Positions 1-8,600 of a DNA stretch of 28,582 nt are shown piece by piece. Both the position numbers and the translations under genes were made by a program. Below the pieces are notes generated by a model that saw only the letters and a program-made list of their open reading frames with translations, was not told where the DNA came from and searched no databases. Location: contig CAYQTJ010000024.1 in the NCBI GenBank assembly GCA_964420395.1, positions 1-28,582 of the forward strand. The letters are read 5' to 3'. The DNA is from CAVSZB01 sp964420395 (GTDB lineage: Bacteria; Krumholzibacteriota; Krumholzibacteriia; LZORAL124-64-63). The number at the start of each line of letters is the position of its first letter. The stretch's first letter is position 1.

Positions 1-35
1 GGCCGGCCGCCGCGGCAGCGCGCATCGCAAGCAGA

Positions 36-63
36 CGGCCGCCTCCCACGCCGGAGGCGGCCG
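36..63 (-). terminator. Hairpin terminator downstream of the secreted protein gene
   Basis: A perfect 11-bp inverted repeat (36-46 CGGCCGCCTCC and 53-63 GGAGGCGGCCG) encloses a 6-nt loop. It begins about 20 nt beyond the stop codon of the minus-strand gene at 85-744, a typical place for an intrinsic terminator. On the minus strand the stem is followed by GTCTGCTTGCG, which has only scattered T residues, so termination may be weak or factor-assisted. Confidence 0.6.
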
Positions 64-84
64 CACGAACGCCATCGGCCCCGC

Positions 85-135
85 CTAGCGGAACAGGCTC
101 TTCACCTGGCCCCAGCTCTGGTCCTCGTTGCCGAC
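85..135 (-). other. C-terminal tail motif V-G-N-E-D-x-x-W-G-x-V-K-x-L-F-R
   Basis: These are the last 16 codons plus the stop of the secreted protein (residues 204-219). The same tail ends the protein at 11996-12787. The four conservative changes (Q/N, S/T, S/T, F/Y) and the free C-terminal arginine suggest selection on the tail itself. It is not a PEP-CTERM-like tripartite anchor, since there is no hydrophobic helix before the basic end. Confidence 0.6.
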
Positions 136-744
136 CACCAGCATGTTGGCCGCGAAGATCTGGAACGCCAGCCGCGAGTTCAGCGGCGCGACTCCGTCCC
201 AGCTCATCTTCACCGTGCCGGTCAGCGTGAAGCCGTCCTGCAGCGGCGCCCCGTAGATCTGCATGATCTTCAGGCCCTCCGGGCCGCTCTCCACCGACGC
301 CCCGGGCACGGTGATGCCGTCGAGCACCAGGTCGTAGACCCCCACGAACGTGCCGGCGTCGATCGCCCGGGTGCGGATGAACAGCGCGTCGAAGACGCTG
401 TAGTCCGACACGTAGCCCAGGACCTGGCCGCCGACCGTGAAGGTGGCGGCTCCAGAGAGGTGATCGAACTGCAGCGAGAACCGGTAGGCCGTGCCGTTGC
501 CCCAGGCGAACTGCGCGGTCGCCGCCGGCGCCGCCGTGCTGGCGCCGAGGTCCAGCTCGAACGTCGCCGCCCCGCCCAGATCCCCGATCCGCCCCTCGGC
601 CACGAAGACCGAATCGGAGATGACCGTGCCGAAGATGGTGTCGCTGGAGAAGTACTCCACGCCGAGCTGCGCCGCGGCGGTCCCCGGCAGGAGCAGAGCG
701 ACGAGGGCAAGGGCCGACAGGGACACTTTCGCAATACGGATCAT
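85..744 (-). CDS. Secreted protein, possible choice-of-anchor W-like domain, WGxVKxL(F/Y)R C-terminal tail
   Basis: A 219-residue secreted protein of unknown function. The start is the ATG at 744, preceded by GAGGAG at good spacing. The N-terminus is a clear signal peptide (MIRIAK, then SLSALALVALLLPG, with likely cleavage after TAAA before QLGVEY). The body (residues 25-200) is rich in short hydrophobic strands. Its pattern, including AWGNGTAYRFSLQFD, FTVGGQVLGY and ALFIRTRA, recalls the 'choice-of-anchor W' domain found on proteins with interchangeable C-terminal anchors; this match is from memory and tentative. The last 16 residues (VGNEDQSWGQVKSLFR) match the end of the secreted protein at 11996-12787 at 11 of 16 positions. 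The gene stands alone, with its own AT-rich promoter region upstream and a hairpin downstream. Confidence 0.85.
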   Translation of the reverse strand: MIRIAKVSLSALALVALLLPGTAAAQLGVEYFSSDTIFGTVISDSVFVAEGRIGDLGGAATFELDLGASTAAPAATAQFAWGNGTAYRFSLQFDHLSGAATFTVGGQVLGYVSDYSVFDALFIRTRAIDAGTFVGVYDLVLDGITVPGASVESGPEGLKIMQIYGAPLQDGFTLTGTVKMSWDGVAPLNSRLAFQIFAANMLVVGNEDQSWGQVKSLFR

Positions 745-847
745 ATCGTGCTCCTCATCCATCGAGATGCGCGTCCAAAGCTGCGTGGGGAGCCCAGACC
801 GGTACCGGCTGAAACGCGATGCATTGGATCCACTATTGATTTTCATA

Positions 848-876
848 ATTATACCACAAATAATCGGAATAGGAAA
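848..876 (-). promoter_or_regulatory. Sigma-70-like promoter of the secreted protein gene
   Basis: On the minus strand a perfect TATAAT -10 box (848-853) sits in an AT-rich island, with TTTCCT (871-876) 17 bp upstream as a weak -35. The predicted leader before the ATG at 744 is roughly 95 nt. The exact consensus -10 in DNA this GC-rich is the main support; the -35 is poor. Confidence 0.5.
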
Positions 877-1037
877 AGATTTTCTGCCACGCGTCCCTGC
901 CGCACTGCCCGGCCCCGCCGGCTCCCCCCGGCGTGCCCATCGTCCGTGATCGGGCCATCCCGCTCCGATCGCGTGGCGCCTCAATACTTGACCACAATAG
1001 TACAGTATTTCCGGGGAAACCGCAAGTGCCCTGGAGT

Positions 1038-1066
1038 GAATCCCCGTCCCCGGCAGGGCGGGATTC
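1038..1066 (-). terminator. Hairpin just downstream of cstA
   Basis: An inverted repeat with 7-bp perfect outer arms (GAATCCC 1038-1044 and GGGATTC 1060-1066) and a C/G-rich interior lies 15 nt past the cstA stop codon. No T-run follows on the minus strand, so it could be a factor-dependent terminator or a 3'-end stabilising stem. Confidence 0.4.
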
Positions 1067-1080
1067 GTGACCCCGGCGGC

Positions 1081-3006
1081 TCAGCAGCAGCGGTCCGGCG
1101 GGCGGTGCGGATCGTGCGGCGCCGGCCCCAGTTCGGCCACCGGCGCGGCCGTGCCGGCCCGGACCGCGAGCCAGCGGCGGACGGCGTCGGCCAGGATGAC
1201 CACGGCGCAGGCGATCATGACCGTGATCAGCGCGCAGTTGAGCGCCCCCTTGAACGCCAGCGCCCGGTCGGCGCCGCGGGTCAGCGGCCAGAAGCGCTGG
1301 CCGATCAGCTGCACCCCGGCGGTCAGGGTCGTCACGGTGACGAAGGCCATCGGCACGCAGGTCACCCAGAGGTAGCGGGCGCGGCCGGCGTTCACGAGCA
1401 CCGTGCCGGCGACCGCCAGCGCCACCACCGCCAGCAGCTGGTTCGAGATCCCGAACATCGGCCAGATCGTGTCCACCGTGCCGGTCCAGATGAAGTAGCC
1501 CCAGGCCAGCACCACCAGCCCGGTGGCGAGCAGCGAGCCCGGCACCCAGTCGGGCCGGCCCAGCCGCGGATGCGCGCGTCCCATCATCTCCTGCACCAGG
1601 AAGCGCGCCACGCGGGTGCCGGTGTCGATGGTGGTCAGGATGAACAGCGCTTCGAACATGATCGCGAAGTGGTACCAGAACGCCGCGAGGTGCCGGAAGA
1701 ACGGCAGGCCGGTGAAGATCTGCGTCATGCCGACCGCCAGCGAGACCGCGCCGCCGGCCCGCCCCTGCAACTGCTCGCCCACGAGCCGCTCGTACTCGTG
1801 CAGCCGTTCGATGGGGAAGCCCATCCCGTCGAGCAGCGGCAGCCAGTGGGCCTGCCGCGCGAGGTCGATGTTGATGGCGAAGTAGTCGCCGGGGGCGAGC
1901 GCCGTGGCGGCGATCAGCGCCACCACGCCGACCAGCCCCTCGATGAGCATCGCGCCGTAGCCGATCGGTCGCGCGTGCGATTCGCTCCCGAGCATCTTCG
2001 GCGTGGTGCCGGAGGCGACCAGGGAGTGGAAACCGGAGATCGCCCCGCACATGATCGTGATGAACACGAAGGGGAACACCCTGCCCGGGACGATCGGCCC
2101 GCCGCCGGCGGTGAAGGTGGTCAGCGCCGGCATCTTCAGGGTGGGGTTGACGCAGAGCGTGCCGATCACCAGCGCCGCCACCGTGCCGATCTTGAGGTAC
2201 GACGACAGGTAGTCGCGCGGGCAGAGCAGCAGCCAGACCGGCAGCACCGAGGCGACGAAGCCGTAGGCCGCGATCGCCAGGGTGACGCCGTGCTGCGACA
2301 GGCTGAAGTACCGCTCGAGCGGCGAGCCGGGGACGAGGCTGCCGGCCCAGGTGCAGGCCAGCACCGCCGCGGCCCCGATGATCGACGCCTCCACCACCTT
2401 CCCCTTGCGGATCCGGTACATCCAGAGGCCGACGAACAGCGCGATCGGGATCGAGCAGGCGATCGTGAACGTCCCCCACGACGAGCCGGGCACGGCCCAG
2501 GTGGTGCCGTCCGGGCGCACCAGCGTCTCGCCGCCCAGCGCCTTCACGACCACCAGCCCGAGCCCCGCCAGCGCGTTGACGATGATGAAGAGGATCGCCA
2601 CCGCCGTCGTGACGCCGGCCACCGGCCCGATCTCCACCCGCGCGATCTCGGCCAGCGACCGGCCGTTGCGCCGGACCGAGAAGGCCAGGATCAGGAAGTC
2701 CTGCACCGCCCCGGCGAGCACGGCGCCGATGACCAGCCAGATCAGCCCCGGCAGGAAGCCGAACTGCGCCGCCAGCACCGGCCCGACCAGCGGCCCGGCG
2801 CCGCTGATCGCGGCGAAGTGGTGACCGAACAGCACCCACTTGTGGGTGGGGTGGTAGTTCTGGCCGTCGTTGAGGCGGTGCGCCGGCGTGATCCGCGTGT
2901 CGTCCAGGACGGCCACCTTCGCGGCCAGGAACGCCGAGTAGTAGCGATAGCCGAGCGCGAACAGGCACAGGACGCCGATCAGCAGGGGGAGCGCGTGGAT
3001 CGTCAT
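1081..3006 (-). CDS. cstA: CstA-family carbon starvation transporter (pyruvate/peptide uptake)
   Basis: A 641-residue polytopic inner-membrane protein of the CstA family, whose characterised members (E. coli CstA and BtsT) take up pyruvate and have been linked to peptide use under carbon starvation. The family hallmark YHPTHKWVLFGHHFAAISGAGP lies at about residues 51-72, and many hydrophobic segments run to about residue 610. The start ATG at 3006 is preceded by GAGAGG. It is somewhat shorter than E. coli CstA (about 700 residues), mainly at the C-terminus, which ends in a His/Pro-rich stretch and two cysteines (DRCC). It stands alone, divergent from the DedA gene. The family call is firm; the substrate is not visible from sequence. 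Confidence 0.95.
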   Translation of the reverse strand: MTIHALPLLIGVLCLFALGYRYYSAFLAAKVAVLDDTRITPAHRLNDGQNYHPTHKWVLFGHHFAAISGAGPLVGPVLAAQFGFLPGLIWLVIGAVLAGAVQDFLILAFSVRRNGRSLAEIARVEIGPVAGVTTAVAILFIIVNALAGLGLVVVKALGGETLVRPDGTTWAVPGSSWGTFTIACSIPIALFVGLWMYRIRKGKVVEASIIGAAAVLACTWAGSLVPGSPLERYFSLSQHGVTLAIAAYGFVASVLPVWLLLCPRDYLSSYLKIGTVAALVIGTLCVNPTLKMPALTTFTAGGGPIVPGRVFPFVFITIMCGAISGFHSLVASGTTPKMLGSESHARPIGYGAMLIEGLVGVVALIAATALAPGDYFAINIDLARQAHWLPLLDGMGFPIERLHEYERLVGEQLQGRAGGAVSLAVGMTQIFTGLPFFRHLAAFWYHFAIMFEALFILTTIDTGTRVARFLVQEMMGRAHPRLGRPDWVPGSLLATGLVVLAWGYFIWTGTVDTIWPMFGISNQLLAVVALAVAGTVLVNAGRARYLWVTCVPMAFVTVTTLTAGVQLIGQRFWPLTRGADRALAFKGALNCALITVMIACAVVILADAVRRWLAVRAGTAAPVAELGPAPHDPHRPPDRCC

Positions 3007-3073
3007 GGCGCCTCTCGGTCCCGGCGGCCGCGCGCCCCCCGCGGGCGGCGCGGCGCCGGGCTGACGGCGGGGG

Positions 3074-3103
3074 ACTATAGGCCCTCTCCCGCGGCTTCGG
3101 CAA
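3074..3103 (-). promoter_or_regulatory. Promoter candidate for cstA
   Basis: On the minus strand TTGCCG (3098-3103) and TATAGT (3074-3079) are separated by 18 bp, placing transcription start about 60 nt before the cstA ATG. The -10 matches 5 of 6 consensus positions and the -35 matches 4 of 6. No CRP-like site was recognised nearby. Confidence 0.45.
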
Positions 3104-3133
3104 GCGCCGCCGGCCGGCCCGGCGCGCCCGCGC

Positions 3134-3160
3134 TTGACAATGCCACGGCGGGCGATTAGT
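3134..3160 (+). promoter_or_regulatory. Promoter candidate for the DedA-family gene
   Basis: A perfect TTGACA (3134-3139) is followed at a short 15-bp spacing by ATTAGT (3155-3160), a poor -10. Transcription would begin only a few bases before the ATG at 3172, so the transcript would be nearly leaderless. This agrees with the lack of a clear Shine-Dalgarno sequence there. Confidence 0.35.
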
Positions 3161-3171
3161 CATGGCCGGCT

Positions 3172-3837
3172 ATGGTACACACCGTGCTCGAAGCCGTCGG
3201 CGCCTGGATCATCCAGCAGATTTCGACCCTGGGCTACTGGGGCGTGATCCTGCTGATGGCCATCGAATCGGCCTGCATCCCGCTGCCGAGCGAGATCATC
3301 ATGCCGTTCGCCGGCACCCTGACCGTCGACCTCGTCAGCGAGGGGGTGGTCCGGCCGGCCCAATTGAACCTCTGGCTCGTCGGCCTGGCCGGGGCGCTCG
3401 GCTGCCTGCTCGGCTCGATCGTCGCCTACTGGGTCGGCGTCTGGGGCGGGCGGCCGTTCGTGGAGCGCTACGGCCGCTACGTGCTGATCACGCGCCACGA
3501 CCTCGACCTGGCCGACCGCTTCTTCGCCCGCCACGGGCAGGCGGCGATCTTCATCAGTCGCCTGCTGCCGGTCGTGCGCACGTTCATTTCGCTGCCGGCC
3601 GGCATCGCCCGCATGCCGTTCGGCACCTTCTGCCTCTACTCCTTCCTCGGCTCCGTGCCATGGTGCCTGGCGCTGGCCTGGGTCGGCCAGGTGATGGGCG
3701 AGAACTGGCGCTCGCTGCGCGTCTGGTTCCACCGGCTGGACGCGGTGATCGGCCTGGTGATCGTAGTGGCCGTCGTCTGGTACGTGCGCCGCCACCTGGC
3801 GCTGCTGCGCCACGAGAAGCGCGGCCGGGCCGCCTGA
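3172..3837 (+). CDS. DedA-family (SNARE-associated/VTT domain) membrane protein
   Basis: A 221-residue DedA-family inner-membrane protein. Family members act in envelope homeostasis, and several are lipid-carrier translocases (undecaprenyl phosphate or phospholipid). Visible hallmarks are the re-entrant loop ESACIPLPSE at residues 32-41, the glycine-rich helix GCLLGSIVAYWVGVWGG at 77-93, and FISRLLPVVRTFISLPAG at 128-144 with the two conserved arginines (R130, R136). A final hydrophobic helix near residues 170-190 is followed by a basic tail. Length is normal for the family. The ATG at 3172 fits the first conserved segment. An in-frame-independent ATG at 3162 opens another reading frame and was not chosen. 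The gene converges on the PPK2 gene with 34 bp between stops. Confidence 0.93.
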   Translation: MVHTVLEAVGAWIIQQISTLGYWGVILLMAIESACIPLPSEIIMPFAGTLTVDLVSEGVVRPAQLNLWLVGLAGALGCLLGSIVAYWVGVWGGRPFVERYGRYVLITRHDLDLADRFFARHGQAAIFISRLLPVVRTFISLPAGIARMPFGTFCLYSFLGSVPWCLALAWVGQVMGENWRSLRVWFHRLDAVIGLVIVVAVVWYVRRHLALLRHEKRGRAA

Positions 3838-3871
3838 GCTCCGCTCCCCCGCGCCGCGGCCGCCTCCCCGC

Positions 3872-5413
3872 TCAGGACCGCGCGTCGCGCCCCACCGCCC
3901 GTTCGAGGGCCTCGGTCACGGTGCGCAGCACCTTCACCCGCGCGTACGGCTTGTCCTCCGCCTCGACGATGGTCCACGGCGCCGCGGCGGTGCTGGTCTG
4001 GCGCAGCATGTCCCCCACCGCCTCCACGTATTGCGGCCACTTCGACCGGTTGCGCCAGTCGTCCGGCCCGATCTTGTGGCGCTTGTCGGGATCCGCCTCG
4101 CGCGCGCGGAAGCGGCGCAGCTGCTCCTCCGGGCTGACGTGCAGCCAGAACTTCACCAGCACGACCCCCGCGTCGGCGAGGGCCCGCTCGAATTCGTTGA
4201 TCTCGCGGTAGGCGCGCCGCCACGCCTCCTCGCCGGCGAAGCCCTCCACCCGCTCCACGAGCACGCGGCCGTACCAGGAGCGGTCGAACACCGCGAGATG
4301 CCCCCCCTTGGGCAGGTCGCGCCAGAAGCGCCACAGGTAGTGGTGCCGCAGCTCCTCGCGCGTGGGCGCCGCCACCGGGATGACCGCGTAGCCGCGGGGA
4401 TCGAGCTCCTCGGTGAGCCGCTTGATGGCGCTCCCCTTCCCCGCCGCGTCCCACCCCTCGAACGCCACGACGGTCGTCTGCCGGCGGGCGTAGCAGGCGA
4501 ACTCCAGTTCGCGCAGCCGCGCCTGCGCCGCGGCCTGCTCGCGCTGGGCGACCGCCCTGTCGAGGCGCAGCGACAGGTCGGCGCGCGCCAGCGGCGAGTC
4601 GCCCGGGATGGCGAAGCCGGGCGGCAGCGGGTCGGGGGTCGCGGCGCCGGTCGGCGCCGCGGCGGCGCCGGCGGGGTCGGCGGGATCCGGCACCGTCACG
4701 CCCCGCGCCGCCAGCCCGCGGCGCAGCGCGTCGGCCGCCCCGCGCATCACCGCGACCCGTCGCCACTGATCGTCGTCCGCCTCGATCAGCACCCAGGGCG
4801 CCCCGGGGGCGTGCGTGCGCGCCAGCACCTCCTCCACGACGCGCAGCGTCTCCTTGCGGCCGTGCTCGCGCCGCCCGCGCGCCAGCTCGGCGCGCCAGCG
4901 CTGATGCTCGTCCTTCGCCCATGCCCTGATCCGGCGCTTCTGCTCCTCGCGGCTGACGTGCAGCCAGAACTTCACCACCACCGTGCCGTCGGCGGCGAGC
5001 TGCTGCTCGAATTCGTTCGCCTGCGCCAGCGCCCGTTCCCAGGCGGCGTCGTCCAGCGCGCCGTCGAGCCGCCGCTGCACCAGCTCGCCGTGCCAGGAGC
5101 GGTCGAACAGGGCCAGGTCGCCGCGCGGCGGCGTGCGCAGCCAGTAGCGCCACCCGGCCGGCCGCAGCGCCTCCTCCTCGGACGTCCCCCGCGGCGCGTG
5201 CACCTTGAACCCGCGCGGATCGAGCCACTCCACGAGGTGCGCCAGCGCGTCCCCCTTGCCGGCGCCGTCCAGCCCCTCGAAGACGAAGAGGGCCGGCAGC
5301 CCGTGCGCGAACGCCGCCCGCTGCAGCCGCGCGAGCTCCTCGCCGAGCCGCCTGCGCTCCGCCCTGGCGGTCCCGGGGTCGAGCTTCCGGGTGAGGTCGA
5401 GGATCTCCAGCAT
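3872..5413 (-). CDS. ppk2: Two-domain PPK2 polyphosphate kinase (polyphosphate:AMP phosphotransferase type)
   Basis: A 513-residue cytoplasmic enzyme made of two PPK2 modules in tandem, the arrangement of class II PPK2 proteins that phosphorylate AMP to ADP with polyphosphate. Module 1 has Walker A GLDGAGKGD (47-55) and Walker B FDRSWHGE (103-110). Module 2 has Walker A FEGWDAAGKG (318-327) and Walker B FDRSWYGR (376-383), with KFWLHVSPEEQ downstream. An Ala/Pro-rich linker of about 45 residues (near 240-285) joins them. The ATG at 5413, with GGAGGG upstream, was chosen because the preceding sequence is low-complexity and not family-like. Module 1 has His where module 2 has Tyr in the Walker B motif. 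In known two-domain members one module often carries most activity, and module 2 looks the more canonical. Confidence 0.92.
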   Translation of the reverse strand: MLEILDLTRKLDPGTARAERRRLGEELARLQRAAFAHGLPALFVFEGLDGAGKGDALAHLVEWLDPRGFKVHAPRGTSEEEALRPAGWRYWLRTPPRGDLALFDRSWHGELVQRRLDGALDDAAWERALAQANEFEQQLAADGTVVVKFWLHVSREEQKRRIRAWAKDEHQRWRAELARGRREHGRKETLRVVEEVLARTHAPGAPWVLIEADDDQWRRVAVMRGAADALRRGLAARGVTVPDPADPAGAAAAPTGAATPDPLPPGFAIPGDSPLARADLSLRLDRAVAQREQAAAQARLRELEFACYARRQTTVVAFEGWDAAGKGSAIKRLTEELDPRGYAVIPVAAPTREELRHHYLWRFWRDLPKGGHLAVFDRSWYGRVLVERVEGFAGEEAWRRAYREINEFERALADAGVVLVKFWLHVSPEEQLRRFRAREADPDKRHKIGPDDWRNRSKWPQYVEAVGDMLRQTSTAAAPWTIVEAEDKPYARVKVLRTVTEALERAVGRDARS

Positions 5414-5551
5414 GCGGCGCCCTCCGTCGGTTGCCGCGCCCCGGGGGACGCGCCCCGCCGGTCGGGAAGCGGACCGGCCGGCGGAGGCTAGCACGGCGGA
5501 GGCCGGGGGGGAACCGCGTGCCGCGCGGGCGCCGCCCCCGCCATCGGCCGA

Positions 5552-5581
5552 TTGGCATCCCGGCGGCCCGAATGCTATTGT
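5552..5581 (+). promoter_or_regulatory. Extended -10 promoter for the spermidine-synthase-like gene
   Basis: TTGGCA (5552-5557) and TATTGT (5576-5581) are 18 bp apart, and the -10 is preceded by TGC, giving an extended -10 (TGnTATTGT). The leader to the ATG at 5632 would be about 45 nt. The site lies in the 218-bp divergent gap between this gene and ppk2. Confidence 0.45.
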
Positions 5582-5631
5582 GCCGCGACCGTGCGCGCCG
5601 ACCACCCCCACGCGAGGACCGCGGGCAAGCG

Positions 5632-8600
5632 ATGAAGAGAATCACCGGCCTGGTCGTCCTGCTGTTCTTCCTGAGCGGGGCCAGCGGCCTGATCAGCGAG
5701 CTGGTCTGGATCAAGCTGCTGAGCCAGCTGCTGGGCGGCACCACGTTCGCCATCAGCGCCGTCCTCGCGGCCTTCATGGGCGGGCTCGCCCTGGGCAGCT
5801 GGCGGTTCGGCCCCCGGGCCGACCGCGACCCGCAGCCGCTGCGCCTCTACGCCCGCCTCGAACTGGCGGTGGCAGCGGCCTCGCTGGCCGTCCCGCTGCT
5901 GCTGGTGGCCGTCCGCCCGCTCTACATCGTCCTCGCCCGCGCCGTGCCGGAGCCCGGCACGAGCCTGGTGCGCATCCTGGTGGCGGCGGCCCTGGTGCTC
6001 CCCCCGACGTTCTTCATGGGCGGCACCCTGCCGGTGCTCGGGCGGTTCCTGGTGCGCCGCGGCGACCGGCTCGGGCGCGGGCTCGGGCTGCTCTACGCCG
6101 TCAACACGCTCGGCGCGGTGGCGGGGGCCTTCCTGACCGGCTTCGTGCTGATCCCGGCCCTGGGCCTGCTGCCGTGCGTGGCGCTCGCGGTGGCCGGCAA
6201 CCTCGTGGCGGGCGGCGCGGCGCTCCTCCTGGCGCGCCGCTGGCACGCCGCGGACGCGCCCGGGGCGGCGGCCGCCGCCGGAGCGCCCGACGGGACGCCC
6301 GCCGCCGCGGCCCCGCCCGAACTGGACGGGCGCCTGCTCGCCGCCCTGTTCGCGGTGACCGGCTTCGCAGCCCTCGGGTGCGAACTGTACTGGACCCGCG
6401 CCCTGCACCACTTCCTGGGCAACACGACCTACGCCTTCAGCGCCATGCTCACCACCTATCTCTTCGGGCTCGCGGCGGGCGGCTGGCTCGGCGGACGCCT
6501 CGCGGACCGGGTCGCCTCGCCCGCGCGCCTGCTCGGCTGGACCGTGCTCGCGGCGGCGGCGGCGTTCCTCGCCTCGGTGCCGCTGATCTGGAACTGGCTG
6601 CCGACGCTCGAAGGCTCCGCCTGGCTCAGCGCGCCGCAGCAGGGGTGGCACAGCTACCTGCTCAAGCGCTTCCTGGCCAGCGCCGCCGTGATGGTGGTGC
6701 CGACCCTGCTGTCCGGCATGACTTTCCCCCTGGTGAACCGGATCGGCATCGCCTCGCTGTCGCGCCTCGGCCTGGGCGTGGGCCGCCTGTACGCCGCCAA
6801 CACCGCCGGCGCCATCGCCGGCTCGCTCGCCGCCGGGTTCCTGGTGCTGCCGCTGCTGGGAGCGCGGCGGGCGCTGCTGGCGACCGCGCTGCTGAGCGGC
6901 GCGTCCGGCGTCACGGTGCTGGTCGCCGCGCGGCGCCGCCGCGGCGGGGCCGCCGTCTGGCCGGCCGTGGTCGCGCTGGCGGCGCTGGTCCTGCTGGCGC
7001 CGGCGCTCGACCGGCGCGCGCGCGTCCTACTGAGCGACTCCCAGGCCGCCGGCGACGCGGTGCTGTTCAGCCGCGAGGATCCCACCGCCGAGACGCGCGT
7101 CTACCGCAAGCCGAACGGCGAGCTGCACATGAGCGTCGACGGCCGCCACATCGGCGGCACGGAGCCCGGCATCGTGCGCAAGGAGAAGATCCTCGCGCAC
7201 CTGCCGGTGGCGCTCACGCCGCGCGCGCGCAGCGTGCTTGCCGTGGGGCTCGGCAGCGGCATCACGCTCGGCGCGCTCGGCCTCTACGCGGAGGTGGAGC
7301 GGCTGACCTGCGTGGAGATCGTCCCGTCGGTGGTCGAGGGGGCGCGGCTGTTCGCGGCGGCGAACCGCGACGTGCTCGACGACCCGCGCCTGCGACTGGT
7401 CGTCGGCGACGGCGTGCAGTACCTGCTGACCACCCGCGAACGCTTCGACGTGATCAGCAGCGACTCCAAGCTCAACCCCGAGTTCGTCGGCAACTCGGCG
7501 ATCCTCGCCCGCGAGTACTACGAGCTGTGCCGCGACCGGCTGACGGAGCGGGGCGTGATGATCCAGTGGACGGTCACGCACCTGCCCGCCACCGAGACGC
7601 GCATCGTCACCCGCACCTTCATCGAGGCCTTCCCCTACGCGGAGCTGTTCTGGATCGACCCGAGCAACGTGATCCTGGTCGGCAGCCGCGCCCCGATCGC
7701 GCTCGACGCGGACCGCTGGGCCGAGCGCCTCCGCGCGCCCGCCGTCCGCGCCGACCTGGAGTCGCAGCTGCTCGACGACCTCGCCGTGACCGCCTCCTAC
7801 CGCGTGGCGGGACGGCCGGAGCTGGCGGCCGCGCTCGGCGCCGGGCCGGTCAACAGCTGGCTCCGCCCGGTGATCGAGTTCCAGACCGTGCGCGAATTCC
7901 AGCTCAAGCCGCTCGCCTACCACGAGGGCGACAACCTGCGCTGGCTGCGCGGACTCTGGTCGGACCGGCCGCTGCCGGTGACCGGCGCCGCCGACGCCGC
8001 GCGCCTGGCGCGGTTCCGCGTCTCGACCGGCCGTTACCTCGAGGCGCACAGCCTCGGCACCGGCCTGGAGCGCCTCGGTCCCGGCCGCGCGGCCCTCGCC
8101 GCCGGCCTCGCCGCCAATCCCGACGACACCCGCCTGGCTCGGCTGCTGGAGCTGCTGCCGGACGAAGCGGCCGCCGCGCGCGCCGACGCCCCGGCCGATC
8201 CGCGCGACCCCGCGCAGTGGCTGGCGCTCGGCCTCGACCGCCTCGACTCCCGTCGCCCCGCCGAGGCGCTCGCCGCCTTCGACCGCGCCCTGGCGCTGCA
8301 GCCCGGGCTGCAGGAGGCGCGTTACGGCCGCCTGCTCGCCCTGCGGCAGCTCGGGCGGGCCGCCGACAGCGTCGCCGAGGGGACGCGGTACGTGGGCGAT
8401 TTCCCGCGCGATGCGCGCGGCTGGTCGTACCACGGCCGCAGTCTCGCCGAGCGGGGCGACCTCGCCGGCGCCGCCGCCGCCTTCGCGCGGGCCGTCGAGC
8501 TCGACCCGTCGACCGCCTCCTACCACAACAACCTCGCCGCCACCCTGTCGCGCCAGGCGAAGTGGCGCGAAGCCGCGGCGGCGTTCGCCCGGGTCCACGC

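Larger units (their letters stand above)
745..1080. other. Intergenic region between cstA and the secreted protein gene
   Basis: No convincing gene is present in these 336 bp. The segment 835-880 is strikingly AT-rich for this genome and carries the promoter candidate at 848-876. Around 983-1010 lies a second AT-rich patch with the inverted repeat AATACT (983-988) / AGTATT, read as TTGACCACAATAGTACAG between the arms; it could be a regulator site or part of another promoter. The hairpin next to the cstA stop codon is listed separately. Confidence 0.5.

Noticed and set aside
460..3159. Long plus-strand open frame of about 900 codons opposite cstA
   Set aside because: It is antisense to a clear CstA gene, has Arg/Gly/Ala-rich low-complexity translation and no recognisable domain; long antisense frames are expected in DNA this GC-rich.
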